Shown here in pieces: positions 1-10,600 of a stretch of DNA of 64,000 nucleotides; position 1 is the first letter of the stretch; each line of letters begins with the position of its first letter. The stretch is from Tetraselmis striata. Taxonomy: Eukaryota > Chlorophyta > Chlorodendrophyceae > Chlorodendrales > Chlorodendraceae. The notes beneath the pieces were generated by a model. The model did no database searches, was not told the DNA's origin, and saw only the letters and a list, made by a program, of their open reading frames with translations. Both the position numbers and the translations under genes were made by a program. The stretch lies in contig VCJN01000865.1 of NCBI GenBank assembly GCA_006384855.1, positions 124,001-188,000 of the forward strand, in the 5' to 3' direction.

Positions 1-78
1 CATCAGCGCTGCATGTTTCACGTCTGACTTGCATCGACTGTTCGCTCCTTGTGCATGCCCTCCGTCTGCCCTACCCAG

Positions 79-824
79 GCACGTGGCGGTGCGGGTGGCA
101 CATGACGAGGCAACCCCCGCGCTGCGCGTGCCGCTGCGAACGCGCGAGACGTACTACATGCTGGGCGACTTCAACCACCACCACCACCACGCGGTGCTGG
201 CGGGCGCGTCAGACCGCTACAGCAGCACGCACCGCGTGGCCGTGACGGGCCGGGACACGTGGGGCTACATCAAGGCGCGCTGCCAGGCCGCGCTGGGCGT
301 GGTGGCGGCTGCGGGCGGGCCGGTGGTGGCCGCGGACGGGTTGCGGGCGGTGGGGGAGGCGCTGCTGGAGGTGGAGCTGCAGTGGCTGCGCATGTTCTGG
401 ATGCAGGGCGCGCGCCACGCGGACTCGCACGACGCCTTCTGGCTGCCGCGCATGCACAAGCTGCGGCGGTGGTGGGGCCAGCTGGAGGACAGCCGCCAGC
501 GCTCTCTGCAGGCACCCGCCCCCGCCCCCCCCCCCCTCCCCCCTATTTTGTTTTCCCGGTGCCCACCTACCTACTGGCACACCATGTGCATGCCTACTCA
601 ATTTGGATTCTTGATATTTTTGTTGAATATTGGTTTTCATGATATAGTGGGTTCGTGAATGATCGTAATTTTAAACATTGCTAGCACATTGCTACAAGGG
701 ACATACCGTCACTACCCAGAAACGCTACCCGAAGCGCTGGAAGAAGCTGGATAGCCGAAGCTGTGAGAGTTGACAAATGTAGGGCAAATATACATCAGCC
801 GACTGTATATACCGGGGGGGTGGG

Positions 825-858
<34 letters not shown>

Positions 859-1241
859 CGCGCATGACGGACTCAGCCTGTGCTACCGATGCCTTTGACA
901 ACAGTGCATACATACGCATGGTTGCGGCCTGAGCGCGCCGCTGCTATCGCGCCGTCCGACGGCAGGCGCTGGAGGCAGCCAGCGGCAGGCGCGTCCAAGT
1001 CACGGGGGTGGAGGCGCGCTCGTACGGCATGGCGGCGTACGTGCTGGAGGAGCTGGCGCGCGGGCGGAGCGAGCTGCGCAAGCGCTGCAGGAGCCCACCG
1101 TACCGCGCGCTGCCGCGCGACTGCCAGCCTGTCACGGACGTGCCGGTGCCGCTGGGAAGCGAGGCGCTGTGGGAGGCCTTTCGGGCTGTGCGCGCGTGGC
1201 GGGCCGCCTTTGAGGCGCCGGCGCAGGGTGGAGGAGCCTGA
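79..1241 (+). CDS. FTO: FTO-type Fe(II)/2-oxoglutarate dioxygenase, 3' part (5' end outside window)
   Basis: Two exons, 79-511 and 966-1241. FTO removes methyl groups from N6-methyladenine (m6A/m6Am) in RNA using Fe(II), O2 and 2-oxoglutarate. Exon 1 carries the end of the catalytic double-stranded beta-helix. The segment YYMLGDFNHHHHHAVLAG followed by a Tyr-Ser-Ser-Thr-His-Arg-Val stretch aligns with the human segment around residues 295-323. It keeps the iron-ligand His (human H307), the 2-oxoglutarate-binding Arg316 and Arg322, and Ser318. The first His and Asp of the iron triad lie upstream of the window. Exon 2 matches the FTO-specific C-terminal helical domain (Arg-Cys ... Leu-Pro ... 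Val-Pro-Leu ... Leu-Trp) and ends at TGA 1239-1241. The acceptor is CCCAG at 74-78. The joining intron (512-965) has a GC donor followed by a C-rich tract, and its phases match. Family call is strong; activity on RNA is inferred. Confidence 0.88.
512..965 (+). other. FTO intron with C and G homopolymers
   Basis: The intron begins GCACCC rather than GT and is followed within 8 bases by a C-rich run (about 518-540). A G-run of about 50 bases lies at 808-858. The acceptor is GACGGCAG ending at 965. Reading phase 0 is kept on both sides and the conserved FTO C-terminal domain resumes at once, which supports the splice. Confidence 0.65.
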
Positions 1242-1332
1242 GGGTCAAGCGGACACGTGCTGCGAGCGCGCGTAGCACGTGTCCGTCCTGGAGTATGTAC
1301 CCGAAAATTGGAAATAGTAGCAATAATAGCGT

Positions 1333-1400
1333 ATGGCCGTCGTATCGACGCTGCAAGGGTTTCACTGGTGCCAGTCCCAGCCCGGGGGCGAAAAATAAAA
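1333..1400 (+). repeat. 3'-end fragment of LINE family B
   Basis: The core GCTGCAAGGGTTTCACTGGT, then a CCAGTCC...CCCGGGGGCG-A(n) end, recurs at 15,490-15,545, 15,975-16,075, 21,560-21,690, 53,066-53,136 and 62,895-63,000. The last copy follows a reverse-transcriptase zinc-finger ORF, so these are 5'-truncated LINE 3' ends with A-rich tails. Confidence 0.7.
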
Positions 1401-3391
1401 CGTATGGGCGCGGCTTATAGCGACTATCAGCGCAGTATTGAGAAGAATTCTCGCAGCACCCTCCGTCCGCCGATAAGCCTTCTAGGAGTACCCAGGTACT
1501 CGTGGAAATCCGCCCTACTCGCACGAGTAGGGTGATGGTCACAATGCCGCTGTTCGAGGGCATCGAGAACACAGCACGTCGTCGCGTATGATGACTGTTA
1601 CTGTATTATTAATCCCCCCCCCCCCCCCCCCCCCCCGTGCGCGCGCGGCACTGGCAAGTGTAGAATAGTTAGAATAGTAGTCGCGAAATAATACATAAGA
1701 CCACAACAGATAATCATTCATGCGATATAGGCAGAGCAATTGCTTACTTTTCATCCGTGGACCAAAATCAATGGCCTCGGCGCAGCCCCCTTTTTGCGCC
1801 ATGTGTGTATGTTTGTACGTTTGTATGTATGTGTGTATGTATACATACATACATATGTGTAGCTTTTTGCGCCATGTATGTGTACGAGCGTCAGCATGGC
1901 GCAGTACACGAAAGCCACATTACATCGCATTGATGGTGCCGGGGCCATGCTTCCCCGCATCCATGCTATGCCTTGGTTTTATATTCTTGGATGCTTTCAT
2001 CGCACTATGCATGCCATCGAGTCTGCCATCCTCACACTGGGACTTCATGCCGACGTCCTTCCAATGGCGCTGCGTTACTGCTTCTTATCCTACTTTGAGT
2101 GTGGGCGGTGAATGCAGGCGGCTGTTTTTTTGTCGCAAGGGAGTTACTTACATACTCTGGGTTGGCGCAAATGAAATTTGATATTGACATTGATGTTAAA
2201 CGTGCCGACTTGCTGCCTTCCGCCGCCCACGCCGAGTTGCTATTACAGTCCATTATTGGTTGCACTCACAAATCGCTAACCGCAGCCCCTTGCGTCCTTG
2301 GTGCCCCCTGCCCTCCCTTACATGCCCCCTCCCGGACGGAACAGTTAGTCCTCCGTCACCAAAGGGTGTGTGTGTTAGGAAGGGGGAATGGGGGGGGGGG
2401 GGGGGGGGGGTATCGTGCTTAGTTATTCTTCCCTCCATAACATACCGCCATGCCTTGCCTGGGCCTAGAAAGAGCCGGCCGCCCTACTGTATTGAGGATG
2501 GCACGGCATACAAAATAACACAAGTGGCAACAACAAAACAACCCTTGCCTATTCACTCCTCGCGTGCCTTGTGCGCTATGCCCCCCCCCCCCCCCCCCCC
2601 CCCAACTTGCGGTGCCTGCCCCCACACGTGCTGCCAGTACATTTGTAAACTTTCAAACTCCCCATCAAAATGTCGTAGTCTCACAGTATGGCCCACACGC
2701 ATCATGGGCACCTCAAGACAGCGAGAGCTCAACAGCGGCATCATATCCGAAGGGTGGGCGACAGCTTGCCGCGTCACTTTGAAAGGCAACAAAACGGTTG
2801 TTTGCAGAGGCATTGAGGAGATTACTATGTTACAACAGTTGGCGTAATTTATGTCATGAGCACAATCAGATTATGGGGGAAATACACCATGGCTCCGCTT
2901 GGCTTCGTAAAATGCTGTCTAGTCTCAATATGTGGTCCTTTATACAAATGTCTCAGCTTCTGGAAATCAACACATAATAGGGTTGTTGCGCGTGAGCATT
3001 ATGGTTGACCTGCTATGATCAAGTGCTAGCGGTTCATGAGTCGACACGAACACTGCTTCGGCTTGCCCCTGGCGCGCTGCGCTGGGGCGAAGAGCTAGCA
3101 GAATCACTACAATACATGCGGATAAGGGTGCGGACGGGCCGCCAGTGCCCCCCGCCCCTTTCTCGAGCCTTACCGTTGAACGTAACACTGCGCGTATCAT
3201 CATAGGAGGACGACTGACATAGTCTGTATCTTCAAGATGTGCTGCCAATACGCAGCGGGGGAGTTGCTGTCGATCCCAGGCCAGACGACGAAGTCTCACG
3301 CCGTTTTTTTGCTGGTCAAGAGCGAAGTGCCGCCCGCCCGGAAAATATGGGCGCGGCTTCCTCGCGAGGCTTGCTGGGCGCGGTGGAGCGA
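1401..3391. other. No convincing gene; homopolymers and a microsatellite
   Basis: C/G runs occur at about 1,614-1,636, 2,391-2,410 and 2,581-2,603, and an ATGT/ACAT simple repeat at about 1,800-1,857. The stretch 1,900-2,850 is less GC-rich, with medium ORFs on both strands and no recognisable domain, homologous frame or splice pattern. It may be decayed coding DNA. Confidence 0.6.
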
Positions 3392-3844
3392 CTAGTACAG
3401 AAATGACGAGAGGTCCCGGTAGCTTCGGAACTGGAGCTCCGCCTGGTCTGCGTGCGTCTTAATGCCCGTGTTGCGCACGGAGCTTGGCCGCGCAAAGGGG
3501 TCGCAGGCCGCGTCGGTGATGTCGCGGTGCTCACGCAGGCGGCGTTGCCTGTTCAGGTGGTGCTGGCAAAGCAGCTCCCGGCCCCGCTCAGAAAAGCTCC
3601 CGGCCGAGCTTGACGCGGGGTTGGACGGTTCACCGTGCGAGGCCCACGACTTCGCGCAAAGGAAGCTGTGCGGCGGCGTGTCTAGCGGCGGGACGCGAGG
3701 GCCGTGCAGGGAGGCTTCCAGCTTGGCCGACACGGCTGCTGAAGCATTTACTGAGCCGCCCCGCCCGCTCGCGGCGCTGCCCTTGCCTCCAGCGCACGAA
3801 CGCGGTGGGGTTGTCATGTCAAAGAAGATTCCAGCTCGAACCAT
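3392..3844 (-). CDS. Unassigned ORF, possible coding exon
   Basis: A 150-codon minus-strand ORF ends in TAG at 3,392. Its C-terminal half is rich in Arg, Gln and Asp (Leu-Asn-Arg-Gln-Arg-Arg ... Asp-Pro-Phe-Ala-Arg-Pro-Ser-Ser), while the N-terminal half is Ser/Ala/Gly-rich. A 181-codon ORF lies opposite it, so the strand is not certain. The DPFAR stretch recalls the DPF-R-R motif near the end of Rtf1/PAF-complex proteins, but too little aligns to claim that. No neighbouring exon was found. Confidence 0.2.
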   Translation of the reverse strand: MVRAGIFFDMTTPPRSCAGGKGSAASGRGGSVNASAAVSAKLEASLHGPRVPPLDTPPHSFLCAKSWASHGEPSNPASSSAGSFSERGRELLCQHHLNRQRRLREHRDITDAACDPFARPSSVRNTGIKTHADQAELQFRSYRDLSSFLY

Positions 3845-4984
3845 AACTCGCGACGGCCTTCGGGCCGTCTTGAAGCCGTTGGTGCCCTTAGCAAGTAGCG
3901 TGTCGGTGGCCGGAAGACGAGCGCGGCGTTACAGAATCTCGTCACGGAAGCGAGAGCAGGGGCAAAATGTTGGAGCGACTACGAGTGCGAGTATTGCGGA
4001 CGAGTAGCAGTCGTTAGATATCGAAGAATCGCAGCCAAGGACGAGCAGAAGCCAATAGCCAACAGCTTCCGGCTCAGTAGTGTGTGGGTTCCTTTAGGCA
4101 CAGCGAGTTGTTCTTTTGAGGGGCGGCAGGTCTGTTATGCCCTTGAGACTATATGCTCCACTATGGTTAATACATCGTTCATATGACTGCGCGGGGGTTG
4201 AGTAGGATGAAACTCTGCCCGCTGCTTGGAATCCTCATATATCAGTTGCCGGTACGAGTACAGCAATGGATAGTGGTCGCCTATGGTCGCTAGCCGTATC
4301 TCCACACGGGTACCCGTGGCGTGACGGCACCGCGGTCGTTGCTCTGTGACGTTATTAGGACCAAGTTATTCGTTCCAGACGGATGACGCGAACGCGTCTC
4401 GTACTGGTACCTGCCGGGCTGGTACCTACCAGTTTGAAAGGATTACAGGTACCGCGGGCATACTGGTACGAGTACAGGTGCCTGTAGGGTACAGGTATGG
4501 GATACTGATGGGGTTACTGATGGGTATCTCCGGAGCGAAACATTTTAAATGGCAATGACTATTAATTAATGCTGCGCTTGCTTCTGGGATGCTACTTGCC
4601 GCCGAACGCGCCGACAGTACCTTACGTGCCGTAGTCCGTCAGCGAAGCGCGTCGCGCCTGCTGTATACGCGACGAGTCCGCCAAACGAGTACGAATAGGG
4701 GTATGGGTATATCGGTACACATGTGCGATCGACGATGAGTGGGATCAGTAAACCTAGCGACTGTTCAGTATTTTGATTACAGGTAGTCGCTATGTGATTA
4801 CATGTGCTGGGTGCAACATAGAAGAAATCCTTACACAATCCATATGAACGATGATCATGCATTATTATATATGACACAGTGCGGGTCTGGTATGGCAGAA
4901 GAAGCGTGCGACTCGAGCGATAAGGCTGCGCATCAGGTAGTGAGAAAGATCAGAACTTGGTGCACCAGGTAGATCGTGGATCGC
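3845..4984. other. Intergenic, repeat-derived, no gene seen
   Basis: The stretch contains many GTACCCGTACGAG-like palindromic words that recur at 14-15, 20-22, 24 and 26 kb. A short piece at 4,855-4,930 resembles 17,771-17,830. No ORF shows domain or splice support. Confidence 0.55.
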
Positions 4985-5079
4985 ACCACGAATCAATATT
5001 TCGGCCAGGAATTTACTGGTGCATTGGTATTTCGGTGGTGGTATTTACTGGTGCACCGATACTTATGTGGTGGGATTTA
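4985..5079. repeat. Minisatellite, left part (interrupted)
   Basis: Imperfect 32-37-bp units built around GAATTTACTGGTGCACCGAT and a GGTGGTGG linker. The same array continues at 9,012-9,235 after the transposon at 5,080-9,011, so the array was split by that insertion. Confidence 0.85.
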
Positions 5080-5100
5080 GGCCAGTAAGAATTGTTAGTG
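5080..5100 (+). repeat. Left terminal inverted repeat of the 3.9-kb transposon
   Basis: 21 bp, 20 of 21 matching the inverse of 8,991-9,011. Similarity stops abruptly inward of base 5,100. Confidence 0.85.
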
Positions 5101-5171
5101 CGCGTGTTTTAAGTACCCCCCCCCCCCCCCCCCCCCGCCTTATCTGACCCGCCCCTCCATAAGTTTTGTAA

Positions 5172-5432
5172 TTGGCTGATGTATTGTGTAAAGTACTATC
5201 GACATCAGTGTCTAAGGGAAAAGTGCTGCAATTCTCCATAAATTGTGTAGGGGGCAGATGCCATACATGTAGGTGTGCATTTCAAGGCATGAGGGCAGCA
5301 TTCAGAGCACAAACCACACGATTAAAGCAGTGTTCTATGGCTGCCCCTGCCCCTTCTGGCGTGTGCCCACCATACAAATATGGTGGTCATATATTTGATG
5401 TGGGTGTTGGCTATTGCATGCCGCCTGTCTAG
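5172..5432 (+). pseudogene. Unassigned ORF inside the 3.9-kb transposon
   Basis: An 86-codon plus-strand ORF with several Cys residues and an aromatic-rich C-terminus (Cys-Pro-Pro-Tyr-Lys-Tyr-Gly-Gly-His). Its base composition is lower in GC than the surroundings. No domain was recognised and no splice partner found; it may be a remnant exon. Confidence 0.2.
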
Positions 5433-5465
5433 ATGGCGATGCGCCTCCTTTCCCGCTCCAGTTGT

Positions 5466-5741
5466 GTTGACACCAGTGCTGCTGCCACTGATGTACACCA
5501 GACAATGTAGCTAGGGTATGCGTATTAGTACTTTAGCACGTATCTGAGTGGTACGAGCACCGCACTACGCACGCGCCGCGGGCATCGCGCATCGCGCCCG
5601 CCATATAGGCGTTCGGCGCACCGGGCTTGCTCACTTCTCTGTAACCATACACTCTCCCGGCTATTGGCTTCCGCCTCCCAACCCCGGCATGCGACATGGA
5701 CCAGCACGTCGGTTGCGGGGAGGTTGCGCATGACAGGTTAT
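5466..5741 (+). repeat. Direct repeat copy 1 (with 6,283-6,559)
   Basis: A segment of about 276 bp is present twice, 817 bp apart and in the same orientation, with only scattered substitutions. The block between the copies (5,742-6,282) is not repeated elsewhere in the window. A solo-LTR-like pair or an internal duplication would both fit. Confidence 0.85.
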
Positions 5742-6282
5742 GGGCCCTCTACAGCCTATGTCGGACACTAGTGAGAATGGTCTGACGCTAGACCTCGCAG
5801 GAAGTCCGTCTGGGCGGGAAGCCCGGACGTAAAACCGAGACCACCGCAGCCAGAAAGGGGCCTCGACACTCGACAGGCTGTTTGCGCACCTACATCTAAA
5901 GCGCACACCCGGACGCTAGCTACCATGACGCCAGCGACCGCCATGTACGGGCTCCCTCGCCAGCTACCACGGCGCCAACGAGCGACTACCGCGTACCACA
6001 GTTCCCGCCCGAAGAGATTCTCGGCTCGGCCGACTGGAAAATTCGGGCAACGCTCGTCGACTAGTATGAAGTCGCATGCGAAGCTCGGCACACCAGCGCC
6101 AAGGAGAAGTGGCCACCCGCGACTTTTATCCGCTCGACAGTAGGCGCCGTCAGACTCCCTAGAGGACCTGCCCCGATCCATGCCGAGGTCAGGGCATGGC
6201 GGGCTGCATCTCTAGGCTAGCGACTAGCGTTATCAGCCGAAACCCCTGCTTGGCGCATCCCCTTGCGATATTGGGAGGGGAT

Positions 6283-6559
6283 GTTGACACCAGTGTTGTT
6301 GCCACTGCTGTACACCAGACAATGTAGCTAGGGTATGCGTATTAGTACTTTAGCACGTATCTGAGTGGTACGAGCACCGCACTACGCACGCGCCGCGGGC
6401 ACCGCGCATCGCGCCCGCCATATAGGCGTTCGGCGCACCGGGCCTGCTCACATCTCTGTAACCATACACTCTCCCGGCTATTGGGTTCCGCCTCCCAACC
6501 CCGGCGTGCGACATGGACTAGCACGTCGGTTGCGGGGAGATTGCGCATGACAAGTTGTT
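6283..6559 (+). repeat. Direct repeat copy 2 (with 5,466-5,741)
   Basis: See copy 1. The right edge of this copy joins directly to the minus-strand coding remnant at 6,560. Confidence 0.85.
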
Positions 6560-7120
6560 GCAGCTTGCTCTTGCCAATCGTTGCATATCCTTTGCAGTGA
6601 TGCATCTCTCTGTAGTCCACGCACGTCTGGCACATAGGCAGCAAATTCCTCAGGATGGGTAATAGTTGTTTGTCAATGAAGGCGCCATCTTTGTCTTGGG
6701 ATGTGCCTACGCAAGTGGCACAGAGCATAGGATCCATGTCGATCTCTGCGTCGTCACCATAGGTCATGTGCTGCTTGTTTGCGCTGATGTAAAACCCTGA
6801 CTCCACAGCTAGCTTGGTCACAGGTGAGCGTGTCGTCACACAGAAATGCAAAGTGCATGGGGCGGTCTGGATCAAGGGGTTGCATGCCACAAACATAGGT
6901 GGTTGCTGCCATGGCATCATGCATGGCATGATTGGCCAACAATCTGCAAGTGGCATGGCATGCATTCAATACACCAATGTCATGTTCGCTATTTATATAC
7001 ATTCACCAAATGCTGTGTCAATCGAGATGTGCACAGCACACCAACCTGCTGGCAGCCAACTCTGCTTGGGTATATGGTTCAGCTATCTTAATGTTGATTG
7101 GCGCCTTGGTGTAGTAGATG
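6556..7120 (-). pseudogene. Broken minus-strand gene, possible DEDDh-exonuclease-like segment
   Basis: Coding-like frames run on the minus strand with at least one frameshift and two stops. One frame contains NHAMHDAMAATTYVCGM, which fits the Exo III motif of DEDDh 3'-5' exonucleases (His-x4-Asp followed by Ala-x-Ala-Thr). A second frame continues with SANKQHMTYGDDAEIDMDP and a run of Cys residues (Cys-Ala-Thr-Cys, Cys-Gln-Thr-Cys, His-His-Cys) that could bind metal. It lies inside the 3.9-kb transposon. The first two exonuclease motifs were not located, so the domain call is tentative. Confidence 0.35.
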
Positions 7121-7384
7121 CATCTCGGCTTCCTGTCTCGTTGCAAAGCACCTGCCCCCCGATGTTTACAGCCTTGCCAATGCTGAAGTTTTTTCCGGTT
7201 GGGGATGAAATGGATCTAAGATAGTAGCGTCTCACTCGCTACATGCGCCGCATGTTGAACACGGTTGGCAGCAACGCTTTGTCGTACTCGACCAGCGGCG
7301 GGAGTAGCTGCCGCCAAACTCCCATGGGCATGAGTAGAAGCACTACCAGAAGGCGGTGGTGATCTCCGAGGTGCCCGCATGATG

Positions 7385-8000
7385 TTAGCGCGGGCAGCCG
7401 TGTTGCGCTGGTGCTCGTCTGTGAAGGGCTGCGATAGGGAATTCCATGAGGGACATGTACCGGAATCCAGTCTCTTTGTCCCCCTCACCGCCGTCACTAT
7501 CTGGAACGGGGAATGTCTTGGGGATGGGCAGGGCATTGCCCTGTAGGTGTGCAGCATTTTTGTAGCCGGCTTGCGGCATGCAAAGAGGCTTGAATAACTG
7601 AAGTTCGCACACATACCTTGCAGTCACAGTTGTCGACCAGTGGTTGCTTGAAGACTTGAATAATGTAGTCACTGCTACGGGAATAACTCCAACATCTTCA
7701 AGACTCCAGGCGCATGGCTGCCCACATTTTGCCTAGTGGTTCGGACCTTTGTCACCCCATGCAAAGTTCTTGGGGTCCGACATCATGTCGAGCATTGCCG
7801 TTGTGAAAGGGAACAAAGTTGCAGCTATATGCCGCAGAAATGTCTTCCCCTCAACGGCAGCCTCTGCTTTTGCCCATCCGGCCTTGCGCTCTTTTAGCAA
7901 GTCCAAAATCTGGTTGTGAAGCCTCTCCTTCGCATCTCTGGGGGATCTTGCAGCAAGGGTAGTGCATGTGTTTGCTGTTGATTTAGGCAGCTAGCAACAA
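7385..8000 (-). pseudogene. Broken minus-strand gene of the 3.9-kb transposon, function unknown
   Basis: Read from 8,000 downward, one open frame (Ser-Pro-Arg-Asp-Ala-Lys-Glu-Arg-Leu-His-Asn-Gln ... then FTTAMLDMMSDPKNFAWGDK) runs about 75 codons to an in-frame TAG. The same frame then continues through a Trp/Thr/Val-rich stretch to a TGA at 7,385. The amphipathic, Lys/Glu-rich start looks like real protein. No known transposase motif is visible. It probably belonged with the 6.56-7.12-kb remnant to one coding unit. Confidence 0.4.
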
Positions 8001-8990
8001 GATAGTGGCGCCTGCCTGCCGAGTGCAGGCGCATCGGACTTCATGTAGCGTCACCTCGAACTTGAAGTGCCAAGTGGGCACCTATTCCATCACATCCCAC
8101 AGGCTATCCTGAAGCATGCGGCTGCCACCAGACTCGCCAGTCACACGCCGCGTCTTTTTGCCCGAGGACGGCGATTTGAACAACTCGGGCTCCATGGAAA
8201 AAAAAATTTGGAAATATTTTTGTCAAACCCAGGAAATAAGATACGGGAACCAAAAAGGTGTTATCCTGGAGATGGGTACGGATATAACTCCAGGAATGTA
8301 ACTTTTTGATACATATTTCGGGAACGGGATATTAACTCCAATATCGGCACATTTTATTTCCCACCTCCCTGCTTTTGTTTCCAAGATATCACCCGTTTCA
8401 TTTCCACACAATTTCTACTTCCAAGAAAGTGTCTGTCTATTTCTATACATGCCTATTACCTGAATTTGCCAAATTTATTTCCCCCAAAAATACTTACCAC
8501 GCTCCACGACGACCATTGCAATGTGTTCAACGAGCTCAAAGGATAGGCAAGGCCCCGTGTCGTTCACTGCATATTGTAGCATGCCGCGCACGGTACGGGC
8601 CTCTAGCCAATCTTGCTCTAGGGGATAGAGCACGGGCCTAGCGGAAAGCGCCATGCCGTCTCACTTCACCTCCACCTTCACAGTGTGCCTGGTGGATACC
8701 GACATGGTATCGGCTATCCAAGCCGAAGGCTTGCGACTTGAGGCAGGCGTGGTTGTAATATATTGATAGGTATTTGCGCTCGGGCCGACAGCAGCATGCC
8801 GGCCTAGCCGCGCCGGAGGCGGCAGTGCTTGCGAGGGTTATGCGGTGCGTACGGTATGGCCGTTAGGAGGAGCCGGTCAGTAAAAGCGGAAAGTACTAGC
8901 AACAAAACAGTGGGCCAGACAGGGTCAGCTACCAAACTCCCCCCCCCCCCCCCCCCGCCCCTTCCGTTGTGAGCGAGATATGGCACCTAA
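8001..8990. other. Right interior of the 3.9-kb transposon, no gene seen
   Basis: AT-rich around 8,180-8,470 with several GGAAAT/ATTTCC words. A C-run lies at about 8,939-8,956. No domain or splice evidence. Confidence 0.5.
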
Positions 8991-9011
8991 CACTTACAAT
9001 TCTTACTGGCC
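8991..9011 (-). repeat. Right terminal inverted repeat of the 3.9-kb transposon
   Basis: 21 bp, inverse of 5,080-5,100 with one mismatch, followed directly by the TTA duplication. Confidence 0.85.
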
Positions 9012-9235
9012 TTACTGGTGCATCGCTATTTGGGTGGTGGAATTTACTGGTGCACCGATATTTGGGTACCGGAATATACTGGTGCATTGGTATTTAGGTG
9101 GTGGAATTTACTGGCCGTGCACCGATATTTCGGTGCCGGAATATTTACTGGTGCACCGATATTTAACCCTCGATTTAATCAATGCACCAATATTGAGCCG
9201 CGTAATTGAATCAACGACTACTGGTGCACCAATAA
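9012..9235. repeat. Minisatellite, right part
   Basis: About six to seven imperfect units of the same 32-37-bp minisatellite as 4,985-5,079, degenerating towards 9,235. Confidence 0.85.
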
Positions 9236-9654
9236 TCAGCCGATAATCAGACACAGTGGGATACATGTAGCATCGACAGTTTAGGTCGTGACGATGAGTC
9301 ACTGCAACGATCTATCTCCCGGTCGCCATTGAATGAATGTGGGATCTTGGCTCCCAGATTTAATCGACGGCAGTAAAATAAGCAATTAATAACTGCCTCT
9401 CGTCTAAGACGGATGAAGGAAAATAGATAGGTGCCGCCGCATCTATTTTCCTCGTACCCGATTTTCCATACATTCCTCGTAGTCGCGAGCCGGTCCTCGT
9501 AACGAATAAACATATTCGTTTTTGGGGGGGGGGGGGGGGGCGGGGGGGGCGGGTGGGATCTTTTTATTATTTATTCCATCTGCGAATCGGTGCCCGCGTA
9601 GATTCCGTTAACTGTTCCGTCTACTGTTCGGCATGCGCGAAATACCCCGGAGAG

Positions 9655-9686
<32 letters not shown>

Positions 9687-9866
9687 ATCTCTCTCTCTTC
9701 CTCTCTCCCTCTCTCTCTCCCCCGCCCCCATTTTTGAGCTAGAGCACAGCGGATCCGCACGTACAAATTGCACCGCCCACAAACCCTACCCCCCTCTCGC
9801 AGTCTCCGATTCACGCCGGACACAGCCAATACACACCCCTAGAGAGAATGTCGCCTCGTTGTTGCT
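9236..9866. other. Intergenic with C/G and CT tracts
   Basis: G-run at about 9,523-9,549, C-run at about 9,657-9,686, then a CT-rich tract to 9,720. No gene seen. Confidence 0.55.
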
Positions 9867-10600
9867 ATGGCAAGTATTGCCTCGCCCCACGCATGGGGTT
9901 CGCGCCCGACTTGGAGTCATGCATGTGGCCGCTGCGCGACAGCGTTTCTCCACCACGTCTGTCAGACAGAGCACGCGCAGCTCGTGGCGGACCGCGGCGA
10001 GGCCCAGGAGCATGGCGAGGACGTGGCTATGCGCAAGCTGTGCTCTGAGTGCCTAGAGCTGGAGCTCGGCATCAAGGAGAGCGGCCCTATGATGCCGCCA
10101 GCTACAGCGCGAGCTACAATGGCGCCGCGCGTTGAGCCTGCTCCCCCCACGACCAGCGCTCCCACCGCGGTCGACTCGCAGACGCTGGCGACTGAGGCAC
10201 AGCATGCTCCCCCCCTCGAGCCCGGCGAGGAGGCTGAGTCGCCGCAGCAGAGGAGGGACGGCCAGAGACCGGTAATCTCACGGTAGGGGCGGCATCACCG
10301 ACGGACAGCGGCATGGTGGCAAAGGGCATCGATCCGCCGCCGCCAGCCACCAAGCGCCCGCGTGGCCGGCCTAGGGGCAGAAAGAACAAGCAAGCATCAG
10401 CACGGGCGGGCGAGGGGGGGAGGGGAGCCCGATGCGGAGGAGGGTGGAAAGAACAAGAGGGCGGCGGTGAACGTGCGCGATCCTGGCAATCTTGCCAAGC
10501 ATTGCCAGTTCAGCGCCGACGAGATCGCCAGCCTGCTCGGCTACTCGATAGATGGGGGGGGGGGGGGGGGGGGGGGAGGAGCGACGATGGCATGCCGCTG
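9867..10600 (+). pseudogene. AT-hook protein fragment, frameshifted
   Basis: The first frame (9,867-10,286) has a Cys-rich start (His-Ala-Cys-Gly-Arg-Cys ... His-His-Val-Cys ... Leu-Cys-Ser-Glu-Cys) and then a Pro/Ala/Thr-rich linker ending at TAG. A second frame from 10,313 begins MVAKGIDPPPPATKRPRGRP. The Lys-Arg-Pro-Arg-Gly-Arg-Pro-Arg-Gly-Arg core is a textbook AT-hook that grips the DNA minor groove. A third frame continues with NLAKHCQFSADEIASLLGYS before a G-run at 10,554-10,577. The three pieces likely come from one gene broken by frameshifts or unrecognised short introns. It was probably part of a mobile element, given its neighbours. Confidence 0.45.

Larger units (their letters stand above)
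5080..9011. mobile_element. DNA transposon with 21-bp TIRs and TTA target duplication (PIF/Harbinger-like)
   Basis: The left end reads GGCCAGTAAGAATTGTTAGT; the right end (8,991-9,011) is its inverse with one mismatch in 21. The bases TTA flank both sides (5,077-5,079 and 9,012-9,014). Removing 5,080-9,014 rebuilds a normal minisatellite unit (GGATTTACTGGTG), which fixes the boundaries. A 3-bp TWA duplication and GGCC-type ends are typical of PIF/Harbinger and IS3EU-like families. No intact transposase is seen: the interior holds broken minus-strand coding pieces and a 0.28-kb direct repeat. Superfamily assignment is inferred from ends only. Confidence 0.82.

Noticed and set aside
209-640. 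Long minus-strand ORFs opposite the FTO exon and many Gly/Pro-run ORFs around C/G tracts
   Set aside because: They are shadows of GC-rich coding DNA or translations of homopolymers; the FTO frame is fixed by homology.
3392-3844. Rtf1-type protein from a DPFAR motif
   Set aside because: Only a few residues match and the surrounding sequence does not follow the family.
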